Source: Cupriavidus oxalaticus
Lineage (GTDB): Bacteria; Pseudomonadota; Gammaproteobacteria; Burkholderiales; Burkholderiaceae
NCBI RefSeq assembly: GCF_016894385.1
Contig: NZ_CP069812.1
Coordinates: 2,914,001 to 2,978,000 of the forward strand
Direction: 5' to 3'
DNA: 64,000 bases
Within the stretch, counting starts at the first letter, position 1. Every line of letters starts with the position of its first letter. Below, one piece after another: positions 56,154-64,000 of this stretch. Position numbers and translations under genes: made by a program. The notes beneath the pieces were generated by a model, which did not search any database, was not told the DNA's origin, and saw only the letters and a program-made list of their open reading frames with translations.

Positions 56154-59100
56154 ATGACGCAGCACGCTGCGCGCCCCACTGGCCGCAAGTCCGCCGCTTC
56201 GGGCGCTTCGGGCACTTCGGGCACATCCGCCGGCGCTTCGGCCACGAAGGATCCGTCCGCCGGCCAAGGTGAAGCAAACGGCGCATCCGCCGCCAAACCG
56301 ACCCGCGCGGCCCGCCGCAGCGGCACCAGCGCCACCAACGGCGCCACCTCGCCGCGCGCCAGGCGCGTCACCAAGCCCCAGCTTGCCATCGTGTCGAGCA
56401 ACGGCACCACCATCGCGGCCGCCCCCGGCCGCCGCACCGCCGACAAGGACCTGCCGCTGCGCGAGGACATCCGCTTCCTGGGCCGCCTGCTCGGCGATTG
56501 CCTGCGCGAGCAGGAAGGCGACGCCGCCTTCGAGGTGGTCGAGACCATCCGCCAGACCGCGGTGCGCTTTCGCCGCGAGAACGACCGTGCCGCGGGCGCC
56601 GAGCTGGACCGGCTGCTCAAGCGCCTGTCGCGCGACCAGACCAACCAGGTGGTGCGTGCGTTCAGCTATTTCTCGCACCTGGCCAATATCGCCGAGGACC
56701 AGCACCACAACCGCCGCCGCCGCGTGCACGCGCTGGCCGGATCGCCGCCGCAGGCCGGCAGCCTGCAGCACGCGCTGGAAAAGATCGACGCGGCCGGCGT
56801 CACCGGCAAGCAGCTGCGCAAGTTCCTGGACGAGGCGCTGATCGTGCCGGTGCTGACCGCGCACCCGACCGAAGTCCAGCGCAAGAGCATCCTGGACGCC
56901 GAGCGCGAGATCGCCCGCCTGCTGGCCGAGCGCGACCTGCCGACGACCGCGCGCGAGCGCGAGCACAACACCGCCCAGCTGCGCGCCAAGGTCACCACGC
57001 TGTGGCAGACGCGCATGCTGCGCGACTCGCGCCTGACGGTGGGCGACGAGATCGACAACGCGCTGTCTTACTACCGCACCTGCTTCCTGCGCGGCATCCC
57101 GCAGCTGATGACGGAGCTGGAAGAAGACATCGCCGCGGTGTTCCCGACCACGCGCAAGCGCAAGGGCACCCCGGGCGCGCAGCCCGCACCGCTGGCGCCG
57201 TTCCTGCAGATGGGCTCGTGGATCGGTGGCGACCGCGACGGCAATCCCAACGTGACCGCCGAGACCCTGGAGCATGCCTCCAGCCAGCAGGCCCAGATGA
57301 TCCTGGACTGGTACCTGGATGAAGTCCATGCGCTGGGCGCCGAGCTGTCGATGTCGACGCTGATGGTCGATGCCAGCCCCGAACTGCTGGCGCTGGCCGA
57401 GCGCTCGCCCGATGTTTCCGAACACCGCGCCGATGAACCGTATCGCCGCGCGCTGATCGGCATCTACGCGCGCCTGGCCGCCACCTGCAAGACGCTGACC
57501 GGCCACGCGGCGCCGCGCCGCCCGGTGGCGCCGGCCGAGCCCTATGACAGCGCAGAAAGCTTCGCCGCCGACGTGCAGGTGGTGATCGACTCGCTGCGCG
57601 AAAACCATGGCCAGGCACTGGCCGGCGCCCGCATCGACGCGCTGGCGCGTGCCATCGGCGTGTTCGGCTTCCACCTGGCGTCGGTCGACATGCGCCAGGT
57701 GTCGGACGTGCATGAGGCGGTCATCGCCGAGCTGTTCGCCGCCGCCGGCATCGCCCCGGACTACGCCGCCCTGCCCGAGCAGCGCAAGCTGGAACTGCTG
57801 CTGGCCGAGCTGCGCCAGCCGCGCCTGCTGACGCTGCCGTGGCACGAGTACTCCGGGCAGACCCGCAAGGAGCTGGCGATCTTTGCCGCCGCGCGCGAGC
57901 TGCGCAAGCGCTACGGCAAGCGCATCGCGCGCAACTACATCATCTCGCACACCGAGACGCTGTCGGACCTGGTCGAGGTCATGCTGCTGCAGAAGGAGTC
58001 CGGCATGCTGCAGGGCACGCTGGGCAGCAAGACCGACCCGGCGCGCATGGAACTGATGGTGATCCCGCTGTTCGAGACCATCGAGGACTTGCGCAACGCC
58101 GCCGGCATCATGCAGTCGCTACTGGACCTGCCGGGCTTCGATTCGGTGATCGCGCACCATGGCGTCGAGCAGGAAGTGATGCTCGGCTACTCGGACTCCA
58201 ACAAGGACGGCGGCTTCCTGACCTCCACCTGGGAGCTGTACAAGGCCGAGCTGGCGCTGGTGCAGCTCTTTGAAGAGCGCAAGGTCAAGCTGCGCCTGTT
58301 CCACGGCCGCGGCGGCACCGTCGGCCGCGGCGGCGGCCCGACCTACGACGCGATCCTGTCGCAGCCGCCGGGCACGGTGAACGGCCAGATCCGCCTGACC
58401 GAGCAGGGCGAGATCATCAACAGCAAGTTCGCCAACGCCGAGATCGGCCGGCGCAATCTGGAGACGGTGGTCGCGGCCACGCTGGAGGCGTCGCTGCTGC
58501 CGCAGCAGAACGCGCCCAGGGACCTCGACATGTTCGAGGCGGTGATGCAGCAGCTGTCCGACCGCGCCTTCTCGGCCTACCGCGACCTGGTCTACGAGAC
58601 CCCGGGCTTCAAGGACTACTTCTTCGCCACCACGCCGATCACCGAGATCGCCGACCTGAACCTGGGCTCGCGCCCGGCCTCGCGCAAGCTGATGGACAAG
58701 AAGCACCGCCGCATCGAAGACCTGCGGGCGATCCCGTGGGGCTTCTCGTGGGGCCAGTGCCGGCTGCTGCTGCCGGGCTGGTACGGCTTTGGCAGCGCGG
58801 TGAAGACGCTGCTGGACCGCGCGCCGGACGAGAAGGCCCGCAAGTCCGCCGTCACCACGCTGCGGCGCATGGTCAAGACCTGGCCGTTCTTCTCCACGCT
58901 GCTGTCCAACATGGACATGGTGCTGGCCAAGACCGACCTGGCGGTGGCTTCGCGCTATGCGCAGCTGTGCGACGACGCGGCGCTGCGCCGCAATGTGTTC
59001 AACCGCATCAGCAAGGAATGGCACCTGACCAGCGAGATGCTGGCGCTGATCACCGGGCACCAGGAGCGGCTGGCGGATAACCCGCTGCTGGCGCGGTCGA

Positions 59101-59258
59101 TCAAGAACCGGTTTGCCTACCTGGATCCGCTGAACCATTTGCAGGTGGAACTGCTGAAGCGCTACCGGGCGGGCAAGGACGGGGATGATATCCGCGTACG
59201 GCGAGGGATCCACCTGACCATCAATGGGGTGGCGGCGGGGTTGCGCAATACGGGCTGA
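56154..59258 (+). CDS. ppc: Phosphoenolpyruvate carboxylase
   Basis: Refills the citric acid cycle by carboxylating phosphoenolpyruvate to oxaloacetate. The 1034-residue enzyme has the catalytic His block [57 protein letters not shown], and a C-terminal GLRNTG as expected for the family. The first ~100 residues are Ala/Ser/Thr-rich and low in complexity before the domain starts near [19 protein letters not shown] lies eight bases before the ATG. It is divergent from hemC over 68 bases. Confidence 0.96.
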   Translation: MTQHAARPTGRKSAASGASGTSGTSAGASATKDPSAGQGEANGASAAKPTRAARRSGTSATNGATSPRARRVTKPQLAIVSSNGTTIAAAPGRRTADKDLPLREDIRFLGRLLGDCLREQEGDAAFEVVETIRQTAVRFRRENDRAAGAELDRLLKRLSRDQTNQVVRAFSYFSHLANIAEDQHHNRRRRVHALAGSPPQAGSLQHALEKIDAAGVTGKQLRKFLDEALIVPVLTAHPTEVQRKSILDAEREIARLLAERDLPTTAREREHNTAQLRAKVTTLWQTRMLRDSRLTVGDEIDNALSYYRTCFLRGIPQLMTELEEDIAAVFPTTRKRKGTPGAQPAPLAPFLQMGSWIGGDRDGNPNVTAETLEHASSQQAQMILDWYLDEVHALGAELSMSTLMVDASPELLALAERSPDVSEHRADEPYRRALIGIYARLAATCKTLTGHAAPRRPVAPAEPYDSAESFAADVQVVIDSLRENHGQALAGARIDALARAIGVFGFHLASVDMRQVSDVHEAVIAELFAAAGIAPDYAALPEQRKLELLLAELRQPRLLTLPWHEYSGQTRKELAIFAAARELRKRYGKRIARNYIISHTETLSDLVEVMLLQKESGMLQGTLGSKTDPARMELMVIPLFETIEDLRNAAGIMQSLLDLPGFDSVIAHHGVEQEVMLGYSDSNKDGGFLTSTWELYKAELALVQLFEERKVKLRLFHGRGGTVGRGGGPTYDAILSQPPGTVNGQIRLTEQGEIINSKFANAEIGRRNLETVVAATLEASLLPQQNAPRDLDMFEAVMQQLSDRAFSAYRDLVYETPGFKDYFFATTPITEIADLNLGSRPASRKLMDKKHRRIEDLRAIPWGFSWGQCRLLLPGWYGFGSAVKTLLDRAPDEKARKSAVTTLRRMVKTWPFFSTLLSNMDMVLAKTDLAVASRYAQLCDDAALRRNVFNRISKEWHLTSEMLALITGHQERLADNPLLARSIKNRFAYLDPLNHLQVELLKRYRAGKDGDDIRVRRGIHLTINGVAAGLRNTG

Positions 59259-59288
59259 CCGCTCGTACAAGACTAAAGCGGGCTGCCG

Positions 59289-59468
59289 GTTTGCTCCCCT
59301 CTCCCGCGCAAGTGGGAGAGGGGCCGGGGGTGAGGGCTGGCGCCTGCAACGGGTGGCGGCCTCCCCGGTGCCAGACCCTGATCTGCCGGCAAATCGACCC
59401 CCTGCAGTCCTGCCACCGCCTGCCCTCACCCCCTGCCCCTCTCCCGCGAGCGGGAGAGGGGAGCAAAC
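59289..59468. repeat. 180-bp extragenic element with nested inverted repeats
   Basis: GTTTGCTCCCCTCTCCCGC at 59289-59307 is repeated inverted at the right edge, ending at 59468. Each edge also forms its own hairpin: CCCCTCTCCC/GGGAGAGGGG at 59296-59323 and CCCCTCTCCCG/CGGGAGAGGGG at 59436-59461. A second inverted pair, GGGGGTGAGGGC (59326-59337) and GCCCTCACCCCC (59422-59433), lies inside. It fills the gap between the convergent ppc and ferritin-like genes and could also terminate both. Confidence 0.85.
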
Positions 59469-59487
59469 AATCGGCGAGCGTTGCGCT

Positions 59488-60099
59488 TCAGCCCACAAAC
59501 GCCCCCGGCACCGGATCCTCGCCCAGCGCATGCAGCAGGATGGCCCAGTGCATGGCCTCGTCCCCGAGGATGCTGCCGGCGGCCCGGGTCAGCTCGCGGT
59601 TGTGGAAGTTCGGCAGCACGCCCAGGTAGGCGGCGGTCGCGCCCTTCTCCAGCCCCGCGGCAAAGCGCAGCACATCGGCCTGGTTCTTCAGGCTCTCGGT
59701 CGGGAACTTGTATTCCGACGCTTTCTTCGCCACCACCGGCGTGCCACCCAGCTTCGACACCGTCCCGGCCAGCACCTGCGCATGGGCCTTGTGGTGGTCC
59801 TGGAACTTCACCGCGGTGGCCAGCACCGGCTTCTGCAGCAGCCCGCTTTCGGCGCCGACCTGATAGGCGGCAATCGCCTGGTACTCCAGCCCCAGCGCGG
59901 TATTGAGGATATTGATGTCGTCCCTGGTGCTGCCCGACTGCGTCTGCGCCCACGCCGGCATCGACTCGCCGAGCGTGATGACGGCCAGCGAGCCGAGCGC
60001 GAACAGACCGGGCGCCTTGAGCAAGCCCCGCCGGCGCGCATCCGGCAGCGTGACGATGGTCCCGGCCTCGCGCGCGGGTTTCTGTGACATGCGGTCCAT
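59488..60099 (-). CDS. Exported ferritin-like domain protein
   Basis: A 203-residue protein. The N-terminus RRRGLLKAPGLFALGSLAVI looks like a Tat-type or Sec signal, with a likely cut after AWAQ. The mature part is a ferritin-like helical domain: LNTALGLEYQAIAAYQVGAE, FQDHHKAHAQVL, LEKGATAAYLGVLPNF, and DEAMHWAILLHALGE, with Glu/His residues at positions suited to a di-metal or related site. ATG 60099 has AGGAG upstream. It is divergent from an ECF sigma gene and may be part of that stress response; this is inferred. Confidence 0.8.
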   Translation of the reverse strand: MDRMSQKPAREAGTIVTLPDARRRGLLKAPGLFALGSLAVITLGESMPAWAQTQSGSTRDDINILNTALGLEYQAIAAYQVGAESGLLQKPVLATAVKFQDHHKAHAQVLAGTVSKLGGTPVVAKKASEYKFPTESLKNQADVLRFAAGLEKGATAAYLGVLPNFHNRELTRAAGSILGDEAMHWAILLHALGEDPVPGAFVG

Positions 60100-60246
60100 G
60101 GTGTTCTCCTGTGAGGGATGACAACGTCGCGCCCCGTTGCTGGCCGGGGTGCCTGGCTTGCGCCTGTCACTTCTACGCACGCGCCGCGCGTTTGGATGCG
60201 GCGCTACCTATAATCCGGCAAAGCTCCCTTGCAAGGACCCGTCCCG

Positions 60247-60846
60247 GTGCCGTCCTCCCCCCAGCCGTCCTATGCCGCGCCTGCCAGTCCCGACCGGCTG
60301 GAGGCGCTGCTGCAGGCCGTGGCCGTGGGCGACCGCCAGGCACTGCGCGGCCTCTATGACCTCACCGCAACGAAACTGTTTGGCCTCGCGCTGCGTATCA
60401 CTGGCAGGCGCGATTGGGCGGAGGATGTCGTGCAGGAAAGCTTTGTCAGCATCTGGCACCACGCCGGCGACTACCGGCCGCATCTGGCCGCGCCGATGAC
60501 CTGGATGACCGCGATCGTGCGCAACCGGGCGCTGGACTGCCTGCGCCGCGCCGCCGCCGCGCGCGTTGCGCAGACCGTCGAGCTGGAAGAAGACCTGGGC
60601 GAGTGGCTGGCCGACGACGCCGCCGGCCCCGCCGAACTGGCCGATGCCAGCCAGCAGGCGCGCGCGCTGAACCGCTGCCTGCAGCGGCTGGAGCAGGCAC
60701 AGCGGCAGGCCATCGTGCTGGCGTACCTGCACGACCTGAGCCATGCCGAGCTGGCGGCGCGGCTGCGCGTGCCGCTGGGCACGGTCAAGTCCTGGGTGCG
60801 CCGCGGCCTGGAACGGCTGCGCCACTGCATGGAGGCGGCGACATGA
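60247..60846 (+). CDS. ECF-family RNA polymerase sigma factor
   Basis: About 199 residues. Sigma region 2 spans LYDLTATKLFGLALRIT to VQESFVSIWHHAGDY and TWMTAIVRNRALDCLRR; region 4 spans RQAIVLAYLHDLSHAELAAR and PLGTVKSWVRRGLERLR, typical of SigK-like ECF factors. GTG 60247 with AAGGA about nine bases upstream is used; TTG 60229 is another option. A TATAAT lies at 60209-60214. It overlaps the anti-sigma gene by four bases. Confidence 0.92.
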   Translation: MPSSPQPSYAAPASPDRLEALLQAVAVGDRQALRGLYDLTATKLFGLALRITGRRDWAEDVVQESFVSIWHHAGDYRPHLAAPMTWMTAIVRNRALDCLRRAAAARVAQTVELEEDLGEWLADDAAGPAELADASQQARALNRCLQRLEQAQRQAIVLAYLHDLSHAELAARLRVPLGTVKSWVRRGLERLRHCMEAAT

Positions 60847-61619
60847 AGCTGGCCGCCCATCCCGAGCTGCTCGACCGCCTCGCCGCCCAGTATGCGCTGG
60901 GTGTGCTGCGCGGCGGTGCGCGCCGCCGCATGGAACACCTCGCGCGCGAAGAGCCGGCGGTGCACGCCGCCATCCTGCGCTGGCAGGACCGGCTGGCCGG
61001 CGTGTCCGAGCTGCAGGCGACGGCGGAACCGGTCGACAAGGTCTGGTGCGGCATCGAAACCCGGCTGGGGTGGAAGCCGCCCGTTGCGCGTCCGGCTGCG
61101 GCGGCGGTCGAAGCGGCGCTGGCACCAGTGGCCGAACCCGCGGCCGAACCGGCGGCTGGCTGGTGGCAGCGGCTGTGGTCGGCCCCGATGTTCTGGCGCG
61201 GCGCGGCGGCGGCAATGGCCGTGGTGGCGGTGCTGTCGATCGGAATCGGCATGCAGCGGACGCAGCAGCGCGAGCCCGCGCCGGCCGCGGTCATCGCCGT
61301 GCTCAACGACGACCAGGCCCAGCCGGCGATGCTGGTGTCCTGGGACGGCAACGCGCGCAGCCTGATCGTGCGGCGCCTTGATCACATGGCGCTCAGCGAG
61401 CAGCAGGTACTGCAACTCTGGGCCCTGCCGGCCGACGGCAAGCCGCGCTCGCTCGGCGTGATCGGCCGGGTGCCGCAGGCCCGCCTGGCGATGGCCGAGC
61501 CCCCCACCGCAGCGCCGGCCCTGGCGGTCAGCATCGAGCCGACCGGCGGCTCGCCCAATGCCGACGGGCCGAGCGGCCCGGTGGTGTTCAAGGGGCCTGT
61601 GCTCCACAACCCGCCGTAA
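60843..61619 (+). CDS. RskA-type anti-sigma factor
   Basis: A 258-residue single-span membrane protein. The cytoplasmic N-terminal part (LLDRLAAQYALGVLRGGARR) resembles RskA anti-sigma domains and shows no HxxxCxxC zinc motif. A membrane span follows near residues 121-137 (GAAAAMAVVAVLSIGIG). The outer C-terminal part (LIVRRLDHMALSEQQVLQLW, then SIEPTGGSPNADGPSGPVVF) matches the family's conserved end. It should hold the adjacent sigma factor inactive until an envelope signal arrives. Confidence 0.9.
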   Translation: MKLAAHPELLDRLAAQYALGVLRGGARRRMEHLAREEPAVHAAILRWQDRLAGVSELQATAEPVDKVWCGIETRLGWKPPVARPAAAAVEAALAPVAEPAAEPAAGWWQRLWSAPMFWRGAAAAMAVVAVLSIGIGMQRTQQREPAPAAVIAVLNDDQAQPAMLVSWDGNARSLIVRRLDHMALSEQQVLQLWALPADGKPRSLGVIGRVPQARLAMAEPPTAAPALAVSIEPTGGSPNADGPSGPVVFKGPVLHNPP

Positions 61620-61658
61620 CCGGCGCCCGGCCGGCGCCGCCATGCCCCCGGCGGACGA

Positions 61659-61664
61659 TATAAT
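61659..61664 (+). promoter_or_regulatory. Candidate -10 element of the argH promoter
   Basis: A perfect TATAAT stands in a very GC-rich stretch about 88 bases before the argH start. The -35 side has no good match, so strength and use are uncertain. Confidence 0.45.
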
Positions 61665-61751
61665 CGCCCTTTTCGCAAATTCTCCAATTCGCTTGCGCCC
61701 GCCGACGCTCACGCGCCGGCCGCCCGCAGCGAGCCACTGCAGCCGACGTCC

Positions 61752-63170
61752 ATGTCCACCTCCCAACTTGCCAAGAAAGGCGAAGCCTGGTCCGCCCGCT
61801 TCTCCGAACCGATGTCCGACCTGGTGAAGCGCTACACCGCCTCGGTGTTCTTCGACAAGCGCCTGGCCCTGTTCGACATCCAGGGTTCGCTGGCCCACGC
61901 GGCCATGCTGGCGAAGCAGGGCATCATCGCCGAGGCCGACCGCGCCGAGATCGAGCGCGGCATGGCCCAGATCCGGGGCGAGATCGAGGCCGGCAGCTTC
62001 GAATGGAAGCTGGACCTGGAAGACGTCCACCTGAATATCGAGGCGCGCCTGACCGCGCTGGTCGGCGACGCCGGCAAGCGCCTGCACACCGGCCGCTCGC
62101 GCAATGACCAGGTCGCGACCGACATCCGCCTGTGGCTGCGCAGCGAGATCGACGGCATCGTCGCCCTGCTCGGCGCGCTGCGCACTTCGCTGCTGGACCT
62201 GGCCGACCAGAACGCCGACACCATCCTGCCGGGCTTCACCCACCTGCAGGTGGCGCAGCCGGTCACCTTCGGCCACCACCTGCTGGCCTACGTGGAAATG
62301 TTCACCCGCGATGCCGAGCGCATGGCCGACTGCCGCAAGCGCGTCAACCGCCTGCCGCTGGGCGCCGCCGCGCTGGCCGGCACCAGCTACCCGATCGACC
62401 GCGAGTTCGTGGCGCAGCAGTTGGGCTTTGATGGCGTCTGCCGCAATTCGCTGGACGCCGTCTCCGACCGCGACTTCGCCATCGAATTCTGTGCCGCCGC
62501 CGCGCTGGTGATGACCCACGTGTCGCGCTTCTCGGAAGAACTGGTGCTGTGGATGAGCCCGCGCGTCGGCTTTATCGACATCGCCGACCGCTTCTGCACC
62601 GGCAGTTCGATCATGCCGCAGAAGAAGAACCCCGACGTGCCCGAGCTGGCGCGCGGCAAGACCGGCCGCGTCAACGGCCACCTGATCGGCCTGCTGACCC
62701 TGATGAAGGGCCAGCCGCTGGCGTACAACAAGGACAACCAGGAAGACAAGGAGCCGCTGTTCGACACGGTCGATACCGTCGTCGACACGCTGCGCATCTT
62801 CGCCGACATGGTGCCGGGCATCACCGTCAAGCCGGAAGCGATGCGCGCCGCCGCGCTGCAGGGCTACGCCACCGCCACCGACCTGGCCGACTACCTGGTC
62901 AAGAAGGGCCTGCCCTTCCGCGACGCGCACGAGGCCGTGGCCCACGCCGTGCGTGCCTGCGACAGCCGCCAGTGCGACCTGGCCGACCTGACCGTGGCCG
63001 AGTTGCGCGACGTGTCCGGCCTGGGCGACAAGGCCGCGCTGATCGGCGATGACGTGCACGCGGTGCTGACGCTGGAAGGCTCGGTCGCCGCGCGCAACCA
63101 TATCGGCGGCACCGCGCCGGACCAGGTGCGCGCTGCCATTGCCGAAGCACGCAAGGCAGTGAACGGCTGA
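61752..63170 (+). CDS. argH: Argininosuccinate lyase
   Basis: Last step of arginine synthesis, splitting argininosuccinate to arginine and fumarate. The 472-residue protein has [56 protein letters not shown], and the superfamily signature [16 protein letters not shown] with the catalytic Ser. Length fits the family. It is monocistronic by appearance, with a perfect palindrome downstream. Confidence 0.97.
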   Translation: MSTSQLAKKGEAWSARFSEPMSDLVKRYTASVFFDKRLALFDIQGSLAHAAMLAKQGIIAEADRAEIERGMAQIRGEIEAGSFEWKLDLEDVHLNIEARLTALVGDAGKRLHTGRSRNDQVATDIRLWLRSEIDGIVALLGALRTSLLDLADQNADTILPGFTHLQVAQPVTFGHHLLAYVEMFTRDAERMADCRKRVNRLPLGAAALAGTSYPIDREFVAQQLGFDGVCRNSLDAVSDRDFAIEFCAAAALVMTHVSRFSEELVLWMSPRVGFIDIADRFCTGSSIMPQKKNPDVPELARGKTGRVNGHLIGLLTLMKGQPLAYNKDNQEDKEPLFDTVDTVVDTLRIFADMVPGITVKPEAMRAAALQGYATATDLADYLVKKGLPFRDAHEAVAHAVRACDSRQCDLADLTVAELRDVSGLGDKAALIGDDVHAVLTLEGSVAARNHIGGTAPDQVRAAIAEARKAVNG

Positions 63171-63213
63171 CCCACGCCAGGAGGGCGCCCACGCCCACGC
63201 CCACGCCGGTCAT

Positions 63214-63243
63214 GACAAACGGGAGCGCGCGCTCCCGTTTGTC
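63214..63243 (+). terminator. Perfect 30-bp palindrome after argH, likely terminator
   Basis: GACAAACGGGAGCGC at 63214-63228 is followed immediately by its exact complement GCGCTCCCGTTTGTC to 63243, then GTTTATG. A short (CGCCCA)n-like run lies just before it. The strong hairpin suits a terminator, although the T tract is weak. Confidence 0.7.
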
Positions 63244-63250
63244 GTTTATG

Positions 63251-63481
63251 TACGCCTTCGCACCGACACTGTTGTTATTTCCACGAAGCGGTTAGCCCAC
63301 CCTGGAGGGAATGCCGCCAGAAAAATACGGAATTCGCCGCAATTCCGCGTGTATTAGAGCCTGTTCACTGCAAGCGCGGCCGCAAATGTGATGCACTGGG
63401 GATTCACCCTAAAGATGCAGGACAAGTGACGCCGTAGACTAACGCGCCACCCCTGTATCCCCCAATCCCTAGGACGATCAC
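63251..63481 (+). promoter_or_regulatory. Upstream region of dctQ with an operator-like inverted repeat
   Basis: About 230 bases without a gene. CGGAATT at 63328-63334 and AATTCCG at 63341-63347 form an inverted repeat with a 6-base spacer, a possible regulator site. AGGA at 63472 serves as ribosome site for the gene at 63482. Confidence 0.4.
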
Positions 63482-64000
63482 ATGTCTCTCCTTATGAGGA
63501 TTTCGCGGCTTATCGACGCCGTGAATGAATTTATCGGGCAATGGGCGAAATGGCTGATCCTGCTGGCCGTATTGGTCTGCGCAGGCAACGCCATCGTTCG
63601 CTACACCTTCAGCATCAGTTCCAATGCCTGGCTCGAGCTGCAATGGTATATGTTCGCCGGCGTGTTCCTGCTCGGCGCCCCCTACACGCTGATGCGTGAC
63701 GAACATGTGCGCATCGACGTCATCGCCGGCCGCTTCTCCGAACGCACCCAGGTCTGGATCGACATCTTCGGCATCCTGCTGTTCATGCTGCCGATCTCGC
63801 TGATCATCCTGTGGCTGTCGATCCCCTACTTCTGGCTGTCGTATGCCGGCCATGAGATGTCCGGCAACGCCGGCGGGCTGATCCGCTGGCCGGCCAAGTT
63901 CCTCATCGTCGCGGGCTTCTTCCTGCTGATCCTGCAGGGACTGTCCGAGCTGATCAAGCGCTTTGCCTACCTGAAGGGCGAACTGCCGTTCTCCGCCTTC
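63482..64000 (+). CDS. dctQ: TRAP transporter small permease (DctQ type), 3' end outside the window
   Basis: 173 codons are present and the frame is open at the window end. It has four membrane spans (WLILLAVLVCAGNAIVRY, YMFAGVFLLGAPYTLM, IFGILLFMLPISLIILWLS and FLIVAGFFLLILQGLSEL) with the DctQ features LELQWYMFAGVFLLGA and MRDEHVRIDVI. TRAP systems import acids such as dicarboxylates with a periplasmic binding protein. The sequence is like the mannitol/chloroaromatic subgroup. No binding-protein gene lies upstream here; the large permease probably follows. Confidence 0.88.
   Translation, partial: MSLLMRISRLIDAVNEFIGQWAKWLILLAVLVCAGNAIVRYTFSISSNAWLELQWYMFAGVFLLGAPYTLMRDEHVRIDVIAGRFSERTQVWIDIFGILLFMLPISLIILWLSIPYFWLSYAGHEMSGNAGGLIRWPAKFLIVAGFFLLILQGLSELIKRFAYLKGELPFSAF

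Noticed and set aside
60471-63101. 876-residue minus-strand frame over the sigma/anti-sigma pair and argH
   Set aside because: It spans three clear genes on the other strand and carries no motif.
63404-63853. 149-residue minus-strand frame at the window end
   Set aside because: It is antisense to the TRAP small permease and has no family features.

Overview
The window reads as chromosomal DNA from a GC-rich betaproteobacterium of the Burkholderiaceae, most likely Cupriavidus or a close Ralstonia relative. The genus is inferred from gene content and order (a fused HemD-HemX protein, a PyrB with a metal-ligand-poor dihydroorotase homologue, divergent hemC and ppc, an algH-ruvX-pyrR-pyrB string). 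No database search was possible.

Layout. (1) 1-6293: a type VI secretion effector island: the 3' part of vgrG, a DUF4123 adaptor, two tandem DUF3304-like lipoproteins, a Tle1-like (DUF2235) phospholipase effector and a 45-residue membrane peptide. (2) 6383-17797: a META/DUF4377 lipoprotein, then lipopolysaccharide core genes (a GT4 gene, waaA, waaC, a phosphomannomutase/phosphoglucomutase) and a GT4 - polyprenyl sugar-phosphate transferase - GT4 - Wzx-type flippase operon, ending in a decayed GT4 gene start. (3) 17830-40791: a lower-GC surface-polysaccharide island. It holds a GT-C-like membrane protein, an IS5-like remnant, a gtrA-gtrB pair, and a long minus-strand operon: rfbBDAC (dTDP-L-rhamnose), a sugar epimerase, the Wzm/Wzt ABC exporter, a large methyltransferase with a C-terminal helical tail, several glycosyltransferases and a WecA-like initiating enzyme. 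One glycosyltransferase gene is split by an intact 1.33-kb insertion sequence. (4) 41023-63170: housekeeping genes: apaH, plsC, pyrC', pyrB, pyrR, ruvX, algH, rsuA, phrB, hemY, hemDX, hemC, ppc, a ferritin-like protein, an ECF sigma/anti-sigma pair and argH. An IS607-like element (broken TnpA, complete TnpB) sits between hemDX and hemY. (5) 63482-64000: the start of a TRAP transporter small permease that runs off the window.

How the genes work together. In region 1 the DUF4123 protein probably loads the Tle1 lipase onto VgrG, and the lipoproteins are the best candidates for immunity proteins. The island encodes dTDP-rhamnose supply, lipid-linked initiation, chain building and export through Wzm/Wzt. 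The methyltransferase probably caps the chain so that the carbohydrate-binding tail of Wzt can recognise it. GtrA/GtrB and the GT-C-like protein could decorate the polymer. The upstream Wzx set is a second lipid-linked route for which no polymerase is visible here.

Most notable observations: a tandem duplication that fused the first codons of the Tle1 gene to a second lipoprotein gene; a glycosyltransferase whose frame is restored exactly when the insertion sequence and one TTAA copy are removed; a TnpB without zinc-ribbon cysteines beside a TnpA that lacks its catalytic-serine segment; a decayed GT4 gene start at the island edge; and several large extragenic inverted repeats.
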